Shown: piece by piece, positions 1 to 5,804 of the stretch
Numbering within the stretch: the stretch's first letter is position 1
Layout: each line of letters starts with the position of its first letter
Source of the DNA: an uncultured bacterium
Lineage (GTDB): Bacteria > Cyanobacteriota > Vampirovibrionia > Gastranaerophilales > Gastranaerophilaceae
NCBI GenBank assembly: GCA_900554385.1
Contig: USHE01000085.1
Coordinates: 1 to 7,907, forward strand
Direction: 5' to 3'
Length of the DNA stretch: 7,907 nt
The notes under the pieces: generated by a model
Seen by the model: the letters and a program-made list of their open reading frames with translations, nothing else
Told to the model about the DNA's origin: nothing
Databases searched by the model: none
Position numbers and translations under genes: made by a program

Positions 1-359
1 GGTTTATACATAAAAGGCTTATCTATTCCTGCTTCTTTAAATAATTCAACCCACTGTCTTGAACTTCCGTCCAGTGCAGGGACTTCGGTTTCATCCATAC
101 AAATGTCAAGTGAATCTATTCCGCAAAACGCCAGTGCTGCCGTAAGATGTTCTGTAAGCATTGCTTGAGCTTTTTTGTTGCCCAAAACTACGCAATGCTC
201 TGTAGATACAACATTATCAACATTTGCTTCAAATGCGTCCTGACCTTTTACGAAATATCTGATTTTGCCGGTATTTGAAGGGAAGAACTTAACCGTACAC
301 GGTTTGTTTTTCATTAAACCGTTACCTGTTATTTCGGTTTCTTTTTTTAATGTAACCAT
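1..359 (-). CDS. lpxC: UDP-3-O-acyl-N-acetylglucosamine deacetylase, N-terminal 119 codons (partial)
   Basis: LpxC is the zinc-dependent cytoplasmic deacetylase that carries out the first committed step of lipid A synthesis. The C-terminal part, with the other zinc ligands, lies beyond base 1. The visible 119 residues begin MVTLKKETEITGNGL, the usual opening with the conserved Gly pair. They include VVSTEHCVVLG near residues 50-60 and the hallmark MLTEHLTAALAFCGID at 67-82. There E70 and H71 correspond to the catalytic Glu and first zinc His of the family. EVPALDGSSRQWV (92-104) is the conserved substrate-channel segment. The ATG lies 4 bp past the lpxD stop, and an AAGGA sits about 11 bases upstream inside lpxD, so translation is probably coupled. 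Identification is from motif recognition and is firm despite truncation. fabZ and lpxA often follow lpxC, but they cannot be seen here. Confidence 0.93.
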   Translation of the reverse strand, partial: MVTLKKETEITGNGLMKNKPCTVKFFPSNTGKIRYFVKGQDAFEANVDNVVSTEHCVVLGNKKAQAMLTEHLTAALAFCGIDSLDICMDETEVPALDGSSRQWVELFKEAGIDKPFMYK

Positions 360-363
360 TGTG

Positions 364-1458
364 TTAGTCTTCCTTATGAGCTTCTTCAAATGCGTTTAGC
401 ATAGGTTCATATTTTCTGAATTTTGCAAAAATTTCCTGTGCATCTTTCATTGTTTTCAGTTGTTTAATGAATTCTTTTCTTGGAACTGCCGGAATACCTA
501 CCACAATTGATTTTTCAGGGAATGATTTTGTAACACCTGCTTTTGCTGTGATAATAGTGTCAGAACCAATATTGATGTGGGCAGCAAGACCCGCTTGTCC
601 TGCAATTACTACTCTGTCACCAATTACGCAGCTTCCTGCAATACCTACCTGTGATACTATCAAGCATCCTTTTCCGATTTTACAGTTGTGACCAATCATT
701 ACAAGGTCATCAATTTTTGTATTATCTCCGATTGTGGTATTTTCGATTGTTCCACGGTCAATTGCTGTATTTGCACCGATTTCAACATTATTTCCGATTA
801 CTACTGCTCCGATAGAAGGGATTTTGAAGATTACCTGTTTAATATTTTCTTCTTTTATTGCACCTTCTTTTCTGGCTTGTTCAATGTTATCAGGATTTTC
901 TGTAACGAAACTGAAACCGTCTGCACCAAGTGAAACTCCATGATGAAGGATTACATCATCACCGATTTGAACTCTGTCACCAATATTGACGCCTGCGTGG
1001 AAGAAACAGTTTTTACCGATTTTTACACCACCGCCGATGTATGAATTTGCAAGGATTTTAGTGTTATCACCGATTACTGCATTGCGTGAAATTACAACAT
1101 TAGGTCCGATTTGAACATTTTCGCCCAGCTTTGCTGTTTCGTGAACTGTTGCGCTCGGGTGAATTCCTGTGTTTACTTCCGGTGCTACATAGAAAAGATT
1201 TAATAATTTCATCATTGCAAGACGTGGTCTTTCAACTTCAATTGTTGTGAAGCCTTCAATTTGTACGCCTAATGGAACAAGTGCTGCTTTAGCCTGCGAT
1301 TTCGCAAGGTTAGCAATTTCATCTTCTCCCAATGCTAATGCAAGGGTGTTTTCATCAGCTAAAAGCGGAGGTGCAATCTGTGATATTTTTACATCACCTG
1401 CTTTTGTAAGCATACCGCCAACGATTTGTGAAATTTCTTCTACTGTAAAACTTTTCAT
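364..1458 (-). CDS. lpxD: UDP-3-O-(3-hydroxyacyl)glucosamine N-acyltransferase
   Basis: LpxD transfers a 3-hydroxyacyl chain from acyl carrier protein to the 2-amino group of UDP-3-O-acylglucosamine, the step after LpxC. The 364-residue protein has an N-terminal uridine-binding domain (about 1-95, starting SFTVEEISQIVGG). A left-handed beta-helix of hexapeptide repeats follows (about 98-325, units such as IGPNVV, IGDNTK, IGDRVQ). The C-terminus is helical and probably binds acyl carrier protein. The segment at 251-275 contains MIGHNCKIG, whose H257 matches the catalytic His of E. coli LpxD. GADGFSF (178-184) is also conserved. Residues about 186-212 form an insertion relative to the E. coli enzyme. 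An AAGGAG with 7-base spacing supports the ATG. The gene lies 14 bp after rfaE2 and 4 bp before lpxC, an operon arrangement that puts consecutive lipid A steps together. Confidence 0.96.
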   Translation of the reverse strand: MKSFTVEEISQIVGGMLTKAGDVKISQIAPPLLADENTLALALGEDEIANLAKSQAKAALVPLGVQIEGFTTIEVERPRLAMMKLLNLFYVAPEVNTGIHPSATVHETAKLGENVQIGPNVVISRNAVIGDNTKILANSYIGGGVKIGKNCFFHAGVNIGDRVQIGDDVILHHGVSLGADGFSFVTENPDNIEQARKEGAIKEENIKQVIFKIPSIGAVVIGNNVEIGANTAIDRGTIENTTIGDNTKIDDLVMIGHNCKIGKGCLIVSQVGIAGSCVIGDRVVIAGQAGLAAHINIGSDTIITAKAGVTKSFPEKSIVVGIPAVPRKEFIKQLKTMKDAQEIFAKFRKYEPMLNAFEEAHKED

Positions 1459-1472
1459 ATACTGCTCCTTAT

Positions 1473-1937
1473 TTAATTATTTCTCATTTTATTAATTGTG
1501 TTTGTTGTAGATTTCCCTTCTACAAAAGTTATAAATTCAACCCTAGTTCCGTTTTTTATCATAATATCTGCTTCCGGAAGGGTTTCCATTGTGTAATCCG
1601 CACCTTTAGTGTATACATCAGGTTTGATTTCATCAAGAAGATTTCGCGGGCTGTCTTCATCAAACAATACCACGTAATCTACGCATCTTAATGCACTTAA
1701 AATTTCCGCACGGTCATTTTCGTGATTAATTGGACGAGATGGTCCTTTGATTGATCGGACAGATTTGTCAGAGTTGAGGAGTACTATACTGAAATCCGCA
1801 AATGATTTAGTTTTTTCTAAATATCTTACATGTCCAACGTGAAGAATATCAAAACATCCGTTTGTGCAAACTACGGTTTTCCCATCTGCGTGGATTTTGT
1901 TGACTAAATTTTTTATATCAGCTCTTTCAATTAACAT
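1473..1937 (-). CDS. rfaE2: D-glycero-beta-D-manno-heptose 1-phosphate adenylyltransferase (RfaE2/HldE C-domain type)
   Basis: This is a nucleotidyltransferase-fold enzyme that makes ADP-heptose from heptose 1-phosphate and ATP for the lipopolysaccharide inner core. The 154-residue form starting MLIERADIKNL contains TNGCFDILHVGHVRYL (25-40), with the GxFDxxHxGH ATP-binding signature. It also has LNSDKSVRSIKGPSRPI (54-70), DEIKPDVYTKGADY (102-115) and the closing GKSTTNTINKM, all typical of the monofunctional family of about 160 residues. The reading frame is open back to 2009. I chose the ATG at 1937 because a GAGGG lies 8 bases upstream and the family begins there, whereas ATG 1970 has no ribosome site and 2009 lies upstream of the likely transcription start. 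The kinase half (RfaE1) is not in the window. A related cytidylyltransferase is possible, but the GADY and STTN motifs favour RfaE2. Confidence 0.88.
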   Translation of the reverse strand: MLIERADIKNLVNKIHADGKTVVCTNGCFDILHVGHVRYLEKTKSFADFSIVLLNSDKSVRSIKGPSRPINHENDRAEILSALRCVDYVVLFDEDSPRNLLDEIKPDVYTKGADYTMETLPEADIMIKNGTRVEFITFVEGKSTTNTINKMRNN

Positions 1938-1945
1938 ATCCTTAA

Positions 1946-1950
1946 CCCTC
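1946..1950 (-). promoter_or_regulatory. Ribosome binding site deciding the rfaE2 start
   Basis: Read on the minus strand this is GAGGG, 8 bases before the ATG at 1937, with a second AAGG closer in. No comparable purine-rich site precedes the in-frame ATG at 1970, so it supports the 154-residue protein over the 178-residue form. Confidence 0.6.
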
Positions 1951-1993
1951 AAGCCGTTCCGAAGTTCCATAATTCGGCGGAAAGTATAAGCAT

Positions 1994-2022
1994 ATTTTAG
2001 CAAAAACAATTTCGAAAATCAA
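1994..2022 (-). promoter_or_regulatory. Putative sigma-70 promoter for rfaE2-lpxD-lpxC
   Basis: On the minus strand the -35 is TTGATT (2017-2022) and the -10 is TAAAAT (1994-1999). They are separated by 17 bp, and a TGC just before the -10 makes it an extended -10. The predicted transcript start is near 1987. This gives the lipid A/heptose genes their own promoter, and it lies downstream of the upstream-most in-frame ATG of rfaE2. Prediction is from sequence match only. Confidence 0.5.
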
Positions 2023-2043
2023 ATAAAAAAAGCCTGTTTTATT
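2022..2043. terminator. Weak AT-rich inverted repeat after the small-gene cluster
   Basis: Perfect 7-bp arms AATAAAA (2022-2028) and TTTTATT (2037-2043) enclose AAAGCCTG. On the minus strand the right-hand part ends in a run of seven T residues. It lies between the stop of the 63-codon gene (2082) and rfaE2, where a terminator would be expected, but the stem has no G:C pair, so the call is weak. It also touches the -35 of the rfaE2 promoter. Confidence 0.2.
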
Positions 2044-2081
2044 ATATTTTTAAGTGGGGCGATAGTTAATTCGAGGCAGTA

Positions 2082-2273
2082 TTAGATGATTTTGTCTAAT
2101 TTGCTGCCAAGTATATCGCCAAGCTTAATATATTTTACCGGTTCTTTGCTTTCGACAGATTTGTAATATTTTTCCATATTCTCTTTGGTAATATCGTTTC
2201 TTATATCATCAAATCTTGTCGGGATATTTTTTGATAAATGTTCTACATTTTTAAAAGCAATTTCTAAACTCAT
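2082..2273 (-). CDS. Small hypothetical protein, 63 residues (third of three small genes)
   Basis: I do not recognise the family. The product (MSLEIAFKNVEHLSKNIPTR...) is charged, has no membrane segment or signal peptide, and carries one cysteine-free helical-looking region rich in Lys, Glu and Asp (about 25-48). Its tail is hydrophobic-basic (LGDILGSKLDKII). The start is supported by AAGGA 6 bases before the ATG. The sequence TATAAAAA-AGGAAA just upstream is almost the same as that ahead of the preceding 50-codon gene. It lies 74 bp after that gene and about 60 bp before the rfaE2 promoter. A real small gene is likely because of the ribosome site, the clean frame and the lack of any other gene here. 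Its function is unknown. Confidence 0.6.
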   Translation of the reverse strand: MSLEIAFKNVEHLSKNIPTRFDDIRNDITKENMEKYYKSVESKEPVKYIKLGDILGSKLDKII

Positions 2274-2347
2274 ATAATTTCCTTTTTTATATTAGAAATT
2301 CTATGAATTTAAAAATTGCTAAAAGTAGGGGTAAATGTATATATTTG

Positions 2348-2500
2348 TTAAGCTATTTGAAATGTTTGTTCAAGCATTTCTATTGTAGTTCTTGGCATTT
2401 CGAAATCTTCAGGATTTACTTTAACTCCATTAAGTTCTGCTGTTTCATTTTTAATGTCTTTTTTTTCAATAACAGAAACTTTTGATTTTTTTTCTTTCAT
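2348..2500 (-). CDS. Small hypothetical protein, 50 residues (second of three small genes)
   Basis: No family is recognised. The product begins MKEKKSKVSVIEKKDIKN, so its N-terminus is strongly basic. It continues into an acidic middle (VNPEDFEMPRTT) and ends in a short amphipathic stretch (TTIEMLEQTFQIA). It has no cysteine, signal peptide or membrane segment. The open frame extends back to 2584, but I chose ATG 2500 because AAGGA stands 8 bases upstream. The extra upstream codons would also overlap the end of the preceding gene and run through a GC-rich hairpin. It is probably a cytoplasmic protein. Its place between two other small genes with similar leaders suggests a common unit. Confidence 0.55.
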   Translation of the reverse strand: MKEKKSKVSVIEKKDIKNETAELNGVKVNPEDFEMPRTTIEMLEQTFQIA

Positions 2501-2508
2501 AGTACTTT

Positions 2509-2513
2509 TCCTT
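2509..2513 (-). promoter_or_regulatory. Ribosome binding site deciding the start of the 50-codon gene
   Basis: AAGGA on the minus strand, 8 bases before ATG 2500. It selects this ATG over the upstream in-frame ATG at 2584, which falls inside the preceding gene. Confidence 0.5.
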
Positions 2514-2540
2514 TTTATAGTCTGGTAGTGGGGGTAAACT

Positions 2541-2554
2541 TTCCCGAGCGGGAA
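2541..2554 (-). repeat. Short GC-rich hairpin between small genes 1 and 2
   Basis: TTCCC (2541-2545), loop GAGC, GGGAA (2550-2554). It stands 7 bases past the stop codon of the 73-codon gene, in an otherwise AT-rich spacer. No T-run follows on the minus strand, so it is not a standard intrinsic terminator. It could protect a 3' end or attenuate readthrough into the next gene. Confidence 0.35.
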
Positions 2555-2561
2555 GCCGTTC

Positions 2562-2783
2562 TTATCCTTTATTAAATGTATCAAATTTTGTATTTAATAT
2601 TGTTTGTATTTCTTGTTTTGCTCGATAGAATGGGGTTCCGGGATGGAGCATGTTAATAAGTTTTTGTTCCTTTTCTTCTATGAGCGGCATCTCATGCGGG
2701 AGTCCGCTTTTATCCATTTTATTAATTTTTTGGACACCACTTTTGACAGTTTTTATACTGTCTATTGGGGAAATTTTTATCAT
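2562..2783 (-). CDS. Small hypothetical protein, 73 residues (first of three small genes)
   Basis: I do not recognise the family. The product starts MIKISPIDSIKTVKSGVQKINKM, a basic, weakly amphipathic N-terminus. It continues with an acidic, helical-looking middle (PLIEEKEQKLINMLHPGTP, 33-51) and ends with YRAKQEIQTILNTKFDTF. It has no cysteines, signal peptide or membrane segment. The open frame reaches 2855, but ATG 2783 is preceded by GAGGAG with 6-base spacing, and the longer form would begin inside the upstream hairpin. It is first of three small co-directional genes, with its own promoter-like TATAAT. Coding status is likely; function is unknown. Confidence 0.6.
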   Translation of the reverse strand: MIKISPIDSIKTVKSGVQKINKMDKSGLPHEMPLIEEKEQKLINMLHPGTPFYRAKQEIQTILNTKFDTFNKG

Positions 2784-2789
2784 TGTGTT

Positions 2790-2795
2790 CTCCTC
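2790..2795 (-). promoter_or_regulatory. Ribosome binding site deciding the start of the 73-codon gene
   Basis: GAGGAG on the minus strand, 6 bases before ATG 2783. It is a strong site and argues against the in-frame upstream ATGs at 2855, 2840 and 2828. Confidence 0.6.
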
Positions 2796-2819
2796 AATCC
2801 GGATATACTTTGTATATGT

Positions 2820-2847
2820 ATTATACATTAAACTTGCCATTTGGCTA
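2820..2847 (-). promoter_or_regulatory. Putative promoter for the three small genes
   Basis: The minus strand has a perfect -10, TATAAT (2820-2825). A 16-bp spacer separates it from TAGCCA (2842-2847), which matches four of six -35 positions. The -35 lies partly inside the 9-bp hairpin at 2836-2860, so hairpin and promoter overlap. Confidence 0.4.
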
Positions 2848-2860
2848 CTACCCAAATGGC
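2836..2860. terminator. Perfect 9-bp hairpin after asd, terminator or operator
   Basis: Arms GCCATTTGG (2836-2844) and CCAAATGGC (2852-2860) are perfect, with a 7-base loop. It lies 15 bp past the asd stop, as a terminator for asd would. On the minus strand it is followed by AAGTTTAATG rather than a clean T-run. Because the -35 of the next promoter falls within it, an operator role is equally possible. Confidence 0.4.
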
Positions 2861-2875
2861 TATAATTTACGTTTG

Positions 2876-3892
2876 TTAATATAATTCCATTTCAATAACT
2901 TTTTTACAAAGTCTGACGGTATTTAAAGCCGCACCAATACGGATGTTGTCAGCAACACACCATAGAGAAATTCCGTTATCAAACGCAAGATTTCTTCTTA
3001 TTCTGCCGACAAATACAGGGTCTACACCTGAGGCATCACGTGTTGTCGGGTATTCAAAATTTTCAGGGTTGTCTATTACTTTAATTCCGAAGGTATTATT
3101 CATGATTTCACGAACTTCTTCAGGTGAAATTTCTTCTTCAAACTCAATATCAACAGCTTCGGAATGTCCGTTATAAACAGGAACACGTGCTGCAGTACAG
3201 GATATTGGTAAATCTTCCGGAAGATGAAGAATTTTCTTTGTTTCGTTTACAACTTTCATTTCTTCTTTTGTGTAACCGTTTTCACAGAAGACATCAATTT
3301 GCGGAATTACGTTAAATGAGATTGGTTTTTTGAAACATTTGTTTTCAAAATCTTTGCCTTCAAGAGTTGCTTTGGTATTTTCTGTGAGTTCATTAATTGC
3401 TGCCAGTCCTGCTCCGGAAACTGCCTGATAGGTTGAAACAATTAATCTCTTTATTTTTGCTTTTTCGTGAAGCGGTTTCAAAACGAGCATCAATTGTGAA
3501 GTAGAGCAGTTAGGGTTTGCAATAATACCTTTATGCTTTCTTAAGTCTTCATCGTTAACATAAGCAATTACAAGCGGAACATCCTTATCCATTCTAAATG
3601 CGCTGGAGTTATCTATTAAAACGCCGCCTCTTTTAACAATTTCGGGCGCAAATTTTTGGGATGTAGAACCTCCTGCAGAGGCAAGAACAATGTTTATTCC
3701 ATCAAAACTTTCAGGGGTAGCTTCTTCTACGGTGTAGGTTTTGCCTTGAAACTCAATTTTGCTTCCTGCGCTTTTTGCACTTGAAAGGAATTTGATTTCG
3801 TTAAAATCAATTTTTAATTCGTCAACGATTTTTGTAATTTCTCTCCCTACAACACCTGTAGCACCCAAGATTGCTATATTTGGTTTTCTCAT
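2876..3892 (-). CDS. asd: Aspartate-semialdehyde dehydrogenase
   Basis: Asd reduces aspartyl-4-phosphate to aspartate semialdehyde with NADPH, the branch point to diaminopimelate/lysine, threonine and methionine. It acts in the cytoplasm. The 338-residue protein is of normal length. It begins with the Rossmann NADP-binding motif ILGATGVVG (8-16). The catalytic cysteine is C129 in NPNCSTSQL. Q156 in STYQAVSGAG and R236 and H243 in AARVPVYNGHSEAV are the usual substrate-binding and acid-base residues. WCVADNIRIGAA (311-322) is the conserved NADP-contacting end. A GAGGAG ahead of the ATG supports the start. dapB lies 1 kb upstream on the same strand but is separated by the pilin and a broken regulator, so the two lysine genes are neighbours rather than an operon. 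All key residues are present. Confidence 0.97.
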   Translation of the reverse strand: MRKPNIAILGATGVVGREITKIVDELKIDFNEIKFLSSAKSAGSKIEFQGKTYTVEEATPESFDGINIVLASAGGSTSQKFAPEIVKRGGVLIDNSSAFRMDKDVPLVIAYVNDEDLRKHKGIIANPNCSTSQLMLVLKPLHEKAKIKRLIVSTYQAVSGAGLAAINELTENTKATLEGKDFENKCFKKPISFNVIPQIDVFCENGYTKEEMKVVNETKKILHLPEDLPISCTAARVPVYNGHSEAVDIEFEEEISPEEVREIMNNTFGIKVIDNPENFEYPTTRDASGVDPVFVGRIRRNLAFDNGISLWCVADNIRIGAALNTVRLCKKVIEMELY

Positions 3893-3905
3893 TGTTCTCT
3901 CCTCA

Positions 3906-3928
3906 ATAATATAATGTTCTTATATTAT
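3906..3928. repeat. 9-bp AT-only inverted repeat in the asd leader
   Basis: ATAATATAA (3906-3914), loop TGTTC, TTATATTAT (3920-3928), with perfect arms. It overlaps the likely -10 of asd (TATAAT on the minus strand, 3924-3929) and lies 13 bp from the start codon. It could be an operator or a weak leader hairpin. AT-only arms can occur by chance in DNA of this composition. Confidence 0.35.
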
Positions 3929-3952
3929 AACAACAAAAAAATTTTAATAGTC
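3924..3952 (-). promoter_or_regulatory. Possible asd promoter
   Basis: A perfect -10 TATAAT (minus strand, 3924-3929) lies in the 80-bp gap upstream of asd. The -35 position 17 bp away (3947-3952) reads GACTAT, a poor match, so either an activator or readthrough from the pilin gene may contribute. Confidence 0.35.
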
Positions 3953-3972
3953 ATCAATGTAAAGAAATTTAA

Positions 3973-4689
3973 CTACCACATATTTTCTTTGTCAATTTCC
4001 CAGCCGTTACGGATGCTTTGCTCCAGGCAGCATATTCCTTTACCTTGAGGAGAGCAATCTTGTTTTATTTGAGTGTCATTTTTAATTTTGCACGCAGGCA
4101 CAAATCCTTTGTTTGAAAATACAAATATAAAAACATCTTTTCCTATAATATTTGGTTTGCCGTTACCGTTTATGTCAACGTGTACTATTAAACTATCGCC
4201 CTGAGTATTTACTCCAAATACCTGTTCAACATAATCGTGATCTTTTTCATTATATCCGTCCATGTTTATAAAATATCCGTCTATAGTATTAAAAGCAACA
4301 AATCCTGAGCCAACGCCATTACCACTGCTTGCGATTCTTCCATTCATGTATTTTGTCCCGGAGTTCCAACAGCCTTTTGTGTTAAAGCATTCTTTTGATA
4401 TTTTTAAGTGAGGCTTTAAATAGTTTATATACCATCCTTTTACATCCTTATCATAAAAGGTTAAAGATGAATAAGTTCCATCCGGACATGATAATAGCAT
4501 TGCTTGAGATAATACGGTGTACATCTTCTTTATTTGAGTAATAGCAGCTTTGTGTCGATATTTATGAGTTAATGCAGGCATTGTCATTGCTGCTATAATT
4601 CCGATTACTCCAAGTGTGATTAGTACTTCTGCTAATGTAAACCCGTTTAATGTTATATATGTTTTATTTTTGTTTAATATATTAATCAT
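3973..4689 (-). CDS. Type IV pilin-like / type II secretion pseudopilin
   Basis: This is a prepilin-like protein, expected to be inserted in the inner membrane, cut and methylated by a prepilin peptidase, and built into a pilus or pseudopilus. Of 238 residues, the first 16 are a short basic leader ending in Gly16. Cleavage is predicted between G16 and F17 in NGFTLAEVLITLGVIGIIAAMT, with the conserved Glu at mature position 5 (E21) and a hydrophobic helix to about residue 40. The globular part has seven cysteines (68, 101, 107, 200, 212, 220, 221), suggesting disulfides outside the cytoplasm. It also has VDINGNGKPNIIGKDVFIF (171-189), a DxNGxGxPN segment seen in related proteins of gut bacteria. 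No assembly genes are nearby, so this is an orphan pilin. The function of the pilus (adhesion, uptake or secretion) cannot be told. Confidence 0.85.
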   Translation of the reverse strand: MINILNKNKTYITLNGFTLAEVLITLGVIGIIAAMTMPALTHKYRHKAAITQIKKMYTVLSQAMLLSCPDGTYSSLTFYDKDVKGWYINYLKPHLKISKECFNTKGCWNSGTKYMNGRIASSGNGVGSGFVAFNTIDGYFINMDGYNEKDHDYVEQVFGVNTQGDSLIVHVDINGNGKPNIIGKDVFIFVFSNKGFVPACKIKNDTQIKQDCSPQGKGICCLEQSIRNGWEIDKENMW

Positions 4690-4695
4690 AATTTT

Positions 4696-4724
4696 ATTAT
4701 ATCTTATGGAGAAAATTTTGTCAA
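4696..4724 (-). promoter_or_regulatory. Perfect consensus sigma-70 promoter for the pilin gene
   Basis: On the minus strand this reads TTGACA (4719-4724), exactly 17 bp, then TATAAT (4696-4701). All twelve positions match consensus and the spacing is ideal. Only 6 bp separate the -10 from the pilin ATG (4687-4689), so the predicted +1 is the A of the start codon. No ribosome binding site is visible between them, consistent with a leaderless mRNA. Confidence 0.75.
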
Positions 4725-4741
4725 CTTTCTATCATATAACT

Positions 4742-4957
4742 ATGACTAATGAGCGTTTAAAGACTTTAGGGTTGAATATTAAGTTCGCCAGAATGAAATA
4801 AGGAATATCTCAAGAGGAGCTTGCAGAGCTTGTTGATACGTCAAGAATTACAATAAGTTTTATTGAAACTGCACGACAAAACCCTACTATATTAAAAATA
4901 ATTGATATAGCAAGAGCTTTGGATATAGATATAAATGAATTAATAAAAAATGTTTAA
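4742..4957 (+). pseudogene. XRE-family HTH regulator broken by an in-frame TAA
   Basis: Read in one frame through the stop, the 71 codons give MTNERLKTLGLNIKFARMK, then TAA (4799-4801), then GISQEELAELVDTSRITISF and IETARQNPTILKIIDIARAL, closing DIDINELIKNV. This is a complete small Cro/CI-type helix-turn-helix protein: the recognition helix region is SQEELAELVDTSRITISFIE, with the usual NPT and ALDIDINEL ending. The stop stands where relatives usually have Lys, so one AAA-to-TAA change explains it. No ATG follows the stop in frame, so a working restart is unlikely. No good ribosome site precedes ATG 4742. A TTG at 4718, eight codons upstream and in frame, does have GGAGA before it and may be the original start. 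The gene is divergent from the pilin, and its last stop abuts the dapB stop with no gap. Confidence 0.8.
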
Positions 4958-5707
4958 TTACATAATATTTTCAAGGCCGTAGACGAAATCATTTTTTGCA
5001 AAGACATGTTTTACTGCAAGCAATACGCCCTGCATATAGCATGCTCTGTCCATGGAATCGTGTCTTATTGTCATGATTTGGCCTGATGAACCAAAAATTA
5101 CTTCTTGAGAGGCTATGTAACCAGGCATTCTTACTGAATGAATATGGATGTTTGAGTAAGATTCGCCCCCGCGTGCGCCTTGAATTGTTTCGGTTTCAGG
5201 ACAGTTATTTTTTGTGAAAGTTTCTTTTTCTTCTGACATCATTAATGCTGTTTTTATTGCAGTACCTGAAGGTGCGTCTTTTTTTTGGTTGTGGTGAAGT
5301 TCAATGATTTCTGCATTATCAAAGTATTTTGAAGCCTGTTTTGCAAACATCATCATTAGGACTGCACCTGTAGAGAAATTTGGGGCAATCAGACATCCTG
5401 TATTATTTTTTTCTGATAATGTTTTTAATTCTGCAATTTGCTCATCAGTAAGACCTGTTGTACCGATTACGATTTTTATGCCGTTATTTAAGCAGTATTT
5501 TGCGTTTTCAAAAATTGATTTCGGCTGGGTAAAGTCTACAAGAACGTCAAATTTTTCTGCTTTGTAAGCTTCTTCAATTGTTTTGAAGGTGTCATCACCG
5601 GCTATATCAATTTTGGCGGTTAACTCTGTTTCCTGACAGGCTTCGACTGCTTTTATAACTTCTTTACCCATTTTCCCTAAAGCACCGCATACTGCTGTTT
5701 TTATCAT
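4958..5707 (-). CDS. dapB: 4-hydroxy-tetrahydrodipicolinate reductase
   Basis: DapB reduces hydroxy-tetrahydrodipicolinate with NAD(P)H in the diaminopimelate/lysine pathway, downstream of Asd, feeding peptidoglycan and lysine. The 249-residue protein is near normal length. It opens with the nucleotide-binding GALGKMG (8-14). VDFTQP (57-62) and GTTGL (82-86) are conserved. The family signature ELHHNQKKDAPSGTA (136-150) has the catalytic H138 and H139 and the substrate-binding K142, followed by the conserved GTA tail. RGGESYSNIHIHSVRMPG (179-196) matches the C-terminal domain. An AAGGAG 7 bases before the ATG supports the start. Its 3' end touches that of the broken HTH gene, so neither strand has room for a separate terminator. 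It is divergent from the PC4-like gene across a 97-bp spacer. No lysine riboswitch-like leader is present. Confidence 0.96.
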   Translation of the reverse strand: MIKTAVCGALGKMGKEVIKAVEACQETELTAKIDIAGDDTFKTIEEAYKAEKFDVLVDFTQPKSIFENAKYCLNNGIKIVIGTTGLTDEQIAELKTLSEKNNTGCLIAPNFSTGAVLMMMFAKQASKYFDNAEIIELHHNQKKDAPSGTAIKTALMMSEEKETFTKNNCPETETIQGARGGESYSNIHIHSVRMPGYIASQEVIFGSSGQIMTIRHDSMDRACYMQGVLLAVKHVFAKNDFVYGLENIM

Positions 5708-5742
5708 AATTTTCTCCTTATTTATCTTTGAGTGATTTTATT

Positions 5743-5772
5743 TTATCAAAAAAATATTTTCTATGCTATTAT
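5743..5772 (+). promoter_or_regulatory. Putative promoter for the PC4-like gene and priA
   Basis: An extended -10 (TGC then TATTAT, 5764-5772) lies 18 bp after TTATCA (5743-5748), a four-of-six match to the -35. Transcription would begin near 5779, giving a leader of about 25 bases with AAGGAGAG before ATG 5805. It sits in the 97-bp divergent spacer with dapB, whose own promoter must lie in the same stretch. Confidence 0.45.
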
Positions 5773-5804
5773 TATGAGGTAATGAATTTATAAGGAGAGA
5801 AAGA

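Noticed and set aside
467..1495. Plus-strand open frames opposite lpxD
   Set aside because: They lie antisense to a conserved gene, with compositions (Ile, Cys and Thr rich) typical of shadows.
1473..2009. 178-residue form of RfaE2 starting at 2009
   Set aside because: The extra 24 codons lack a ribosome site, run through the predicted promoter, and do not resemble the family N-terminus.
2348..2584. 78-residue form of the second small protein
   Set aside because: It overlaps the preceding gene, crosses a GC-rich hairpin, and lacks a ribosome site, whereas ATG 2500 has one.
4742..4957. Programmed readthrough or reassigned TAA in the HTH gene
   Set aside because: TAA ends several intact genes in the window, and no recoding structure is visible after the stop, so a nonsense mutation is simpler.
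4958..5804. Lysine riboswitch upstream of dapB
   Set aside because: The spacer is only 97 bp, AT-rich and shared with a divergent gene; no long structured leader fits.
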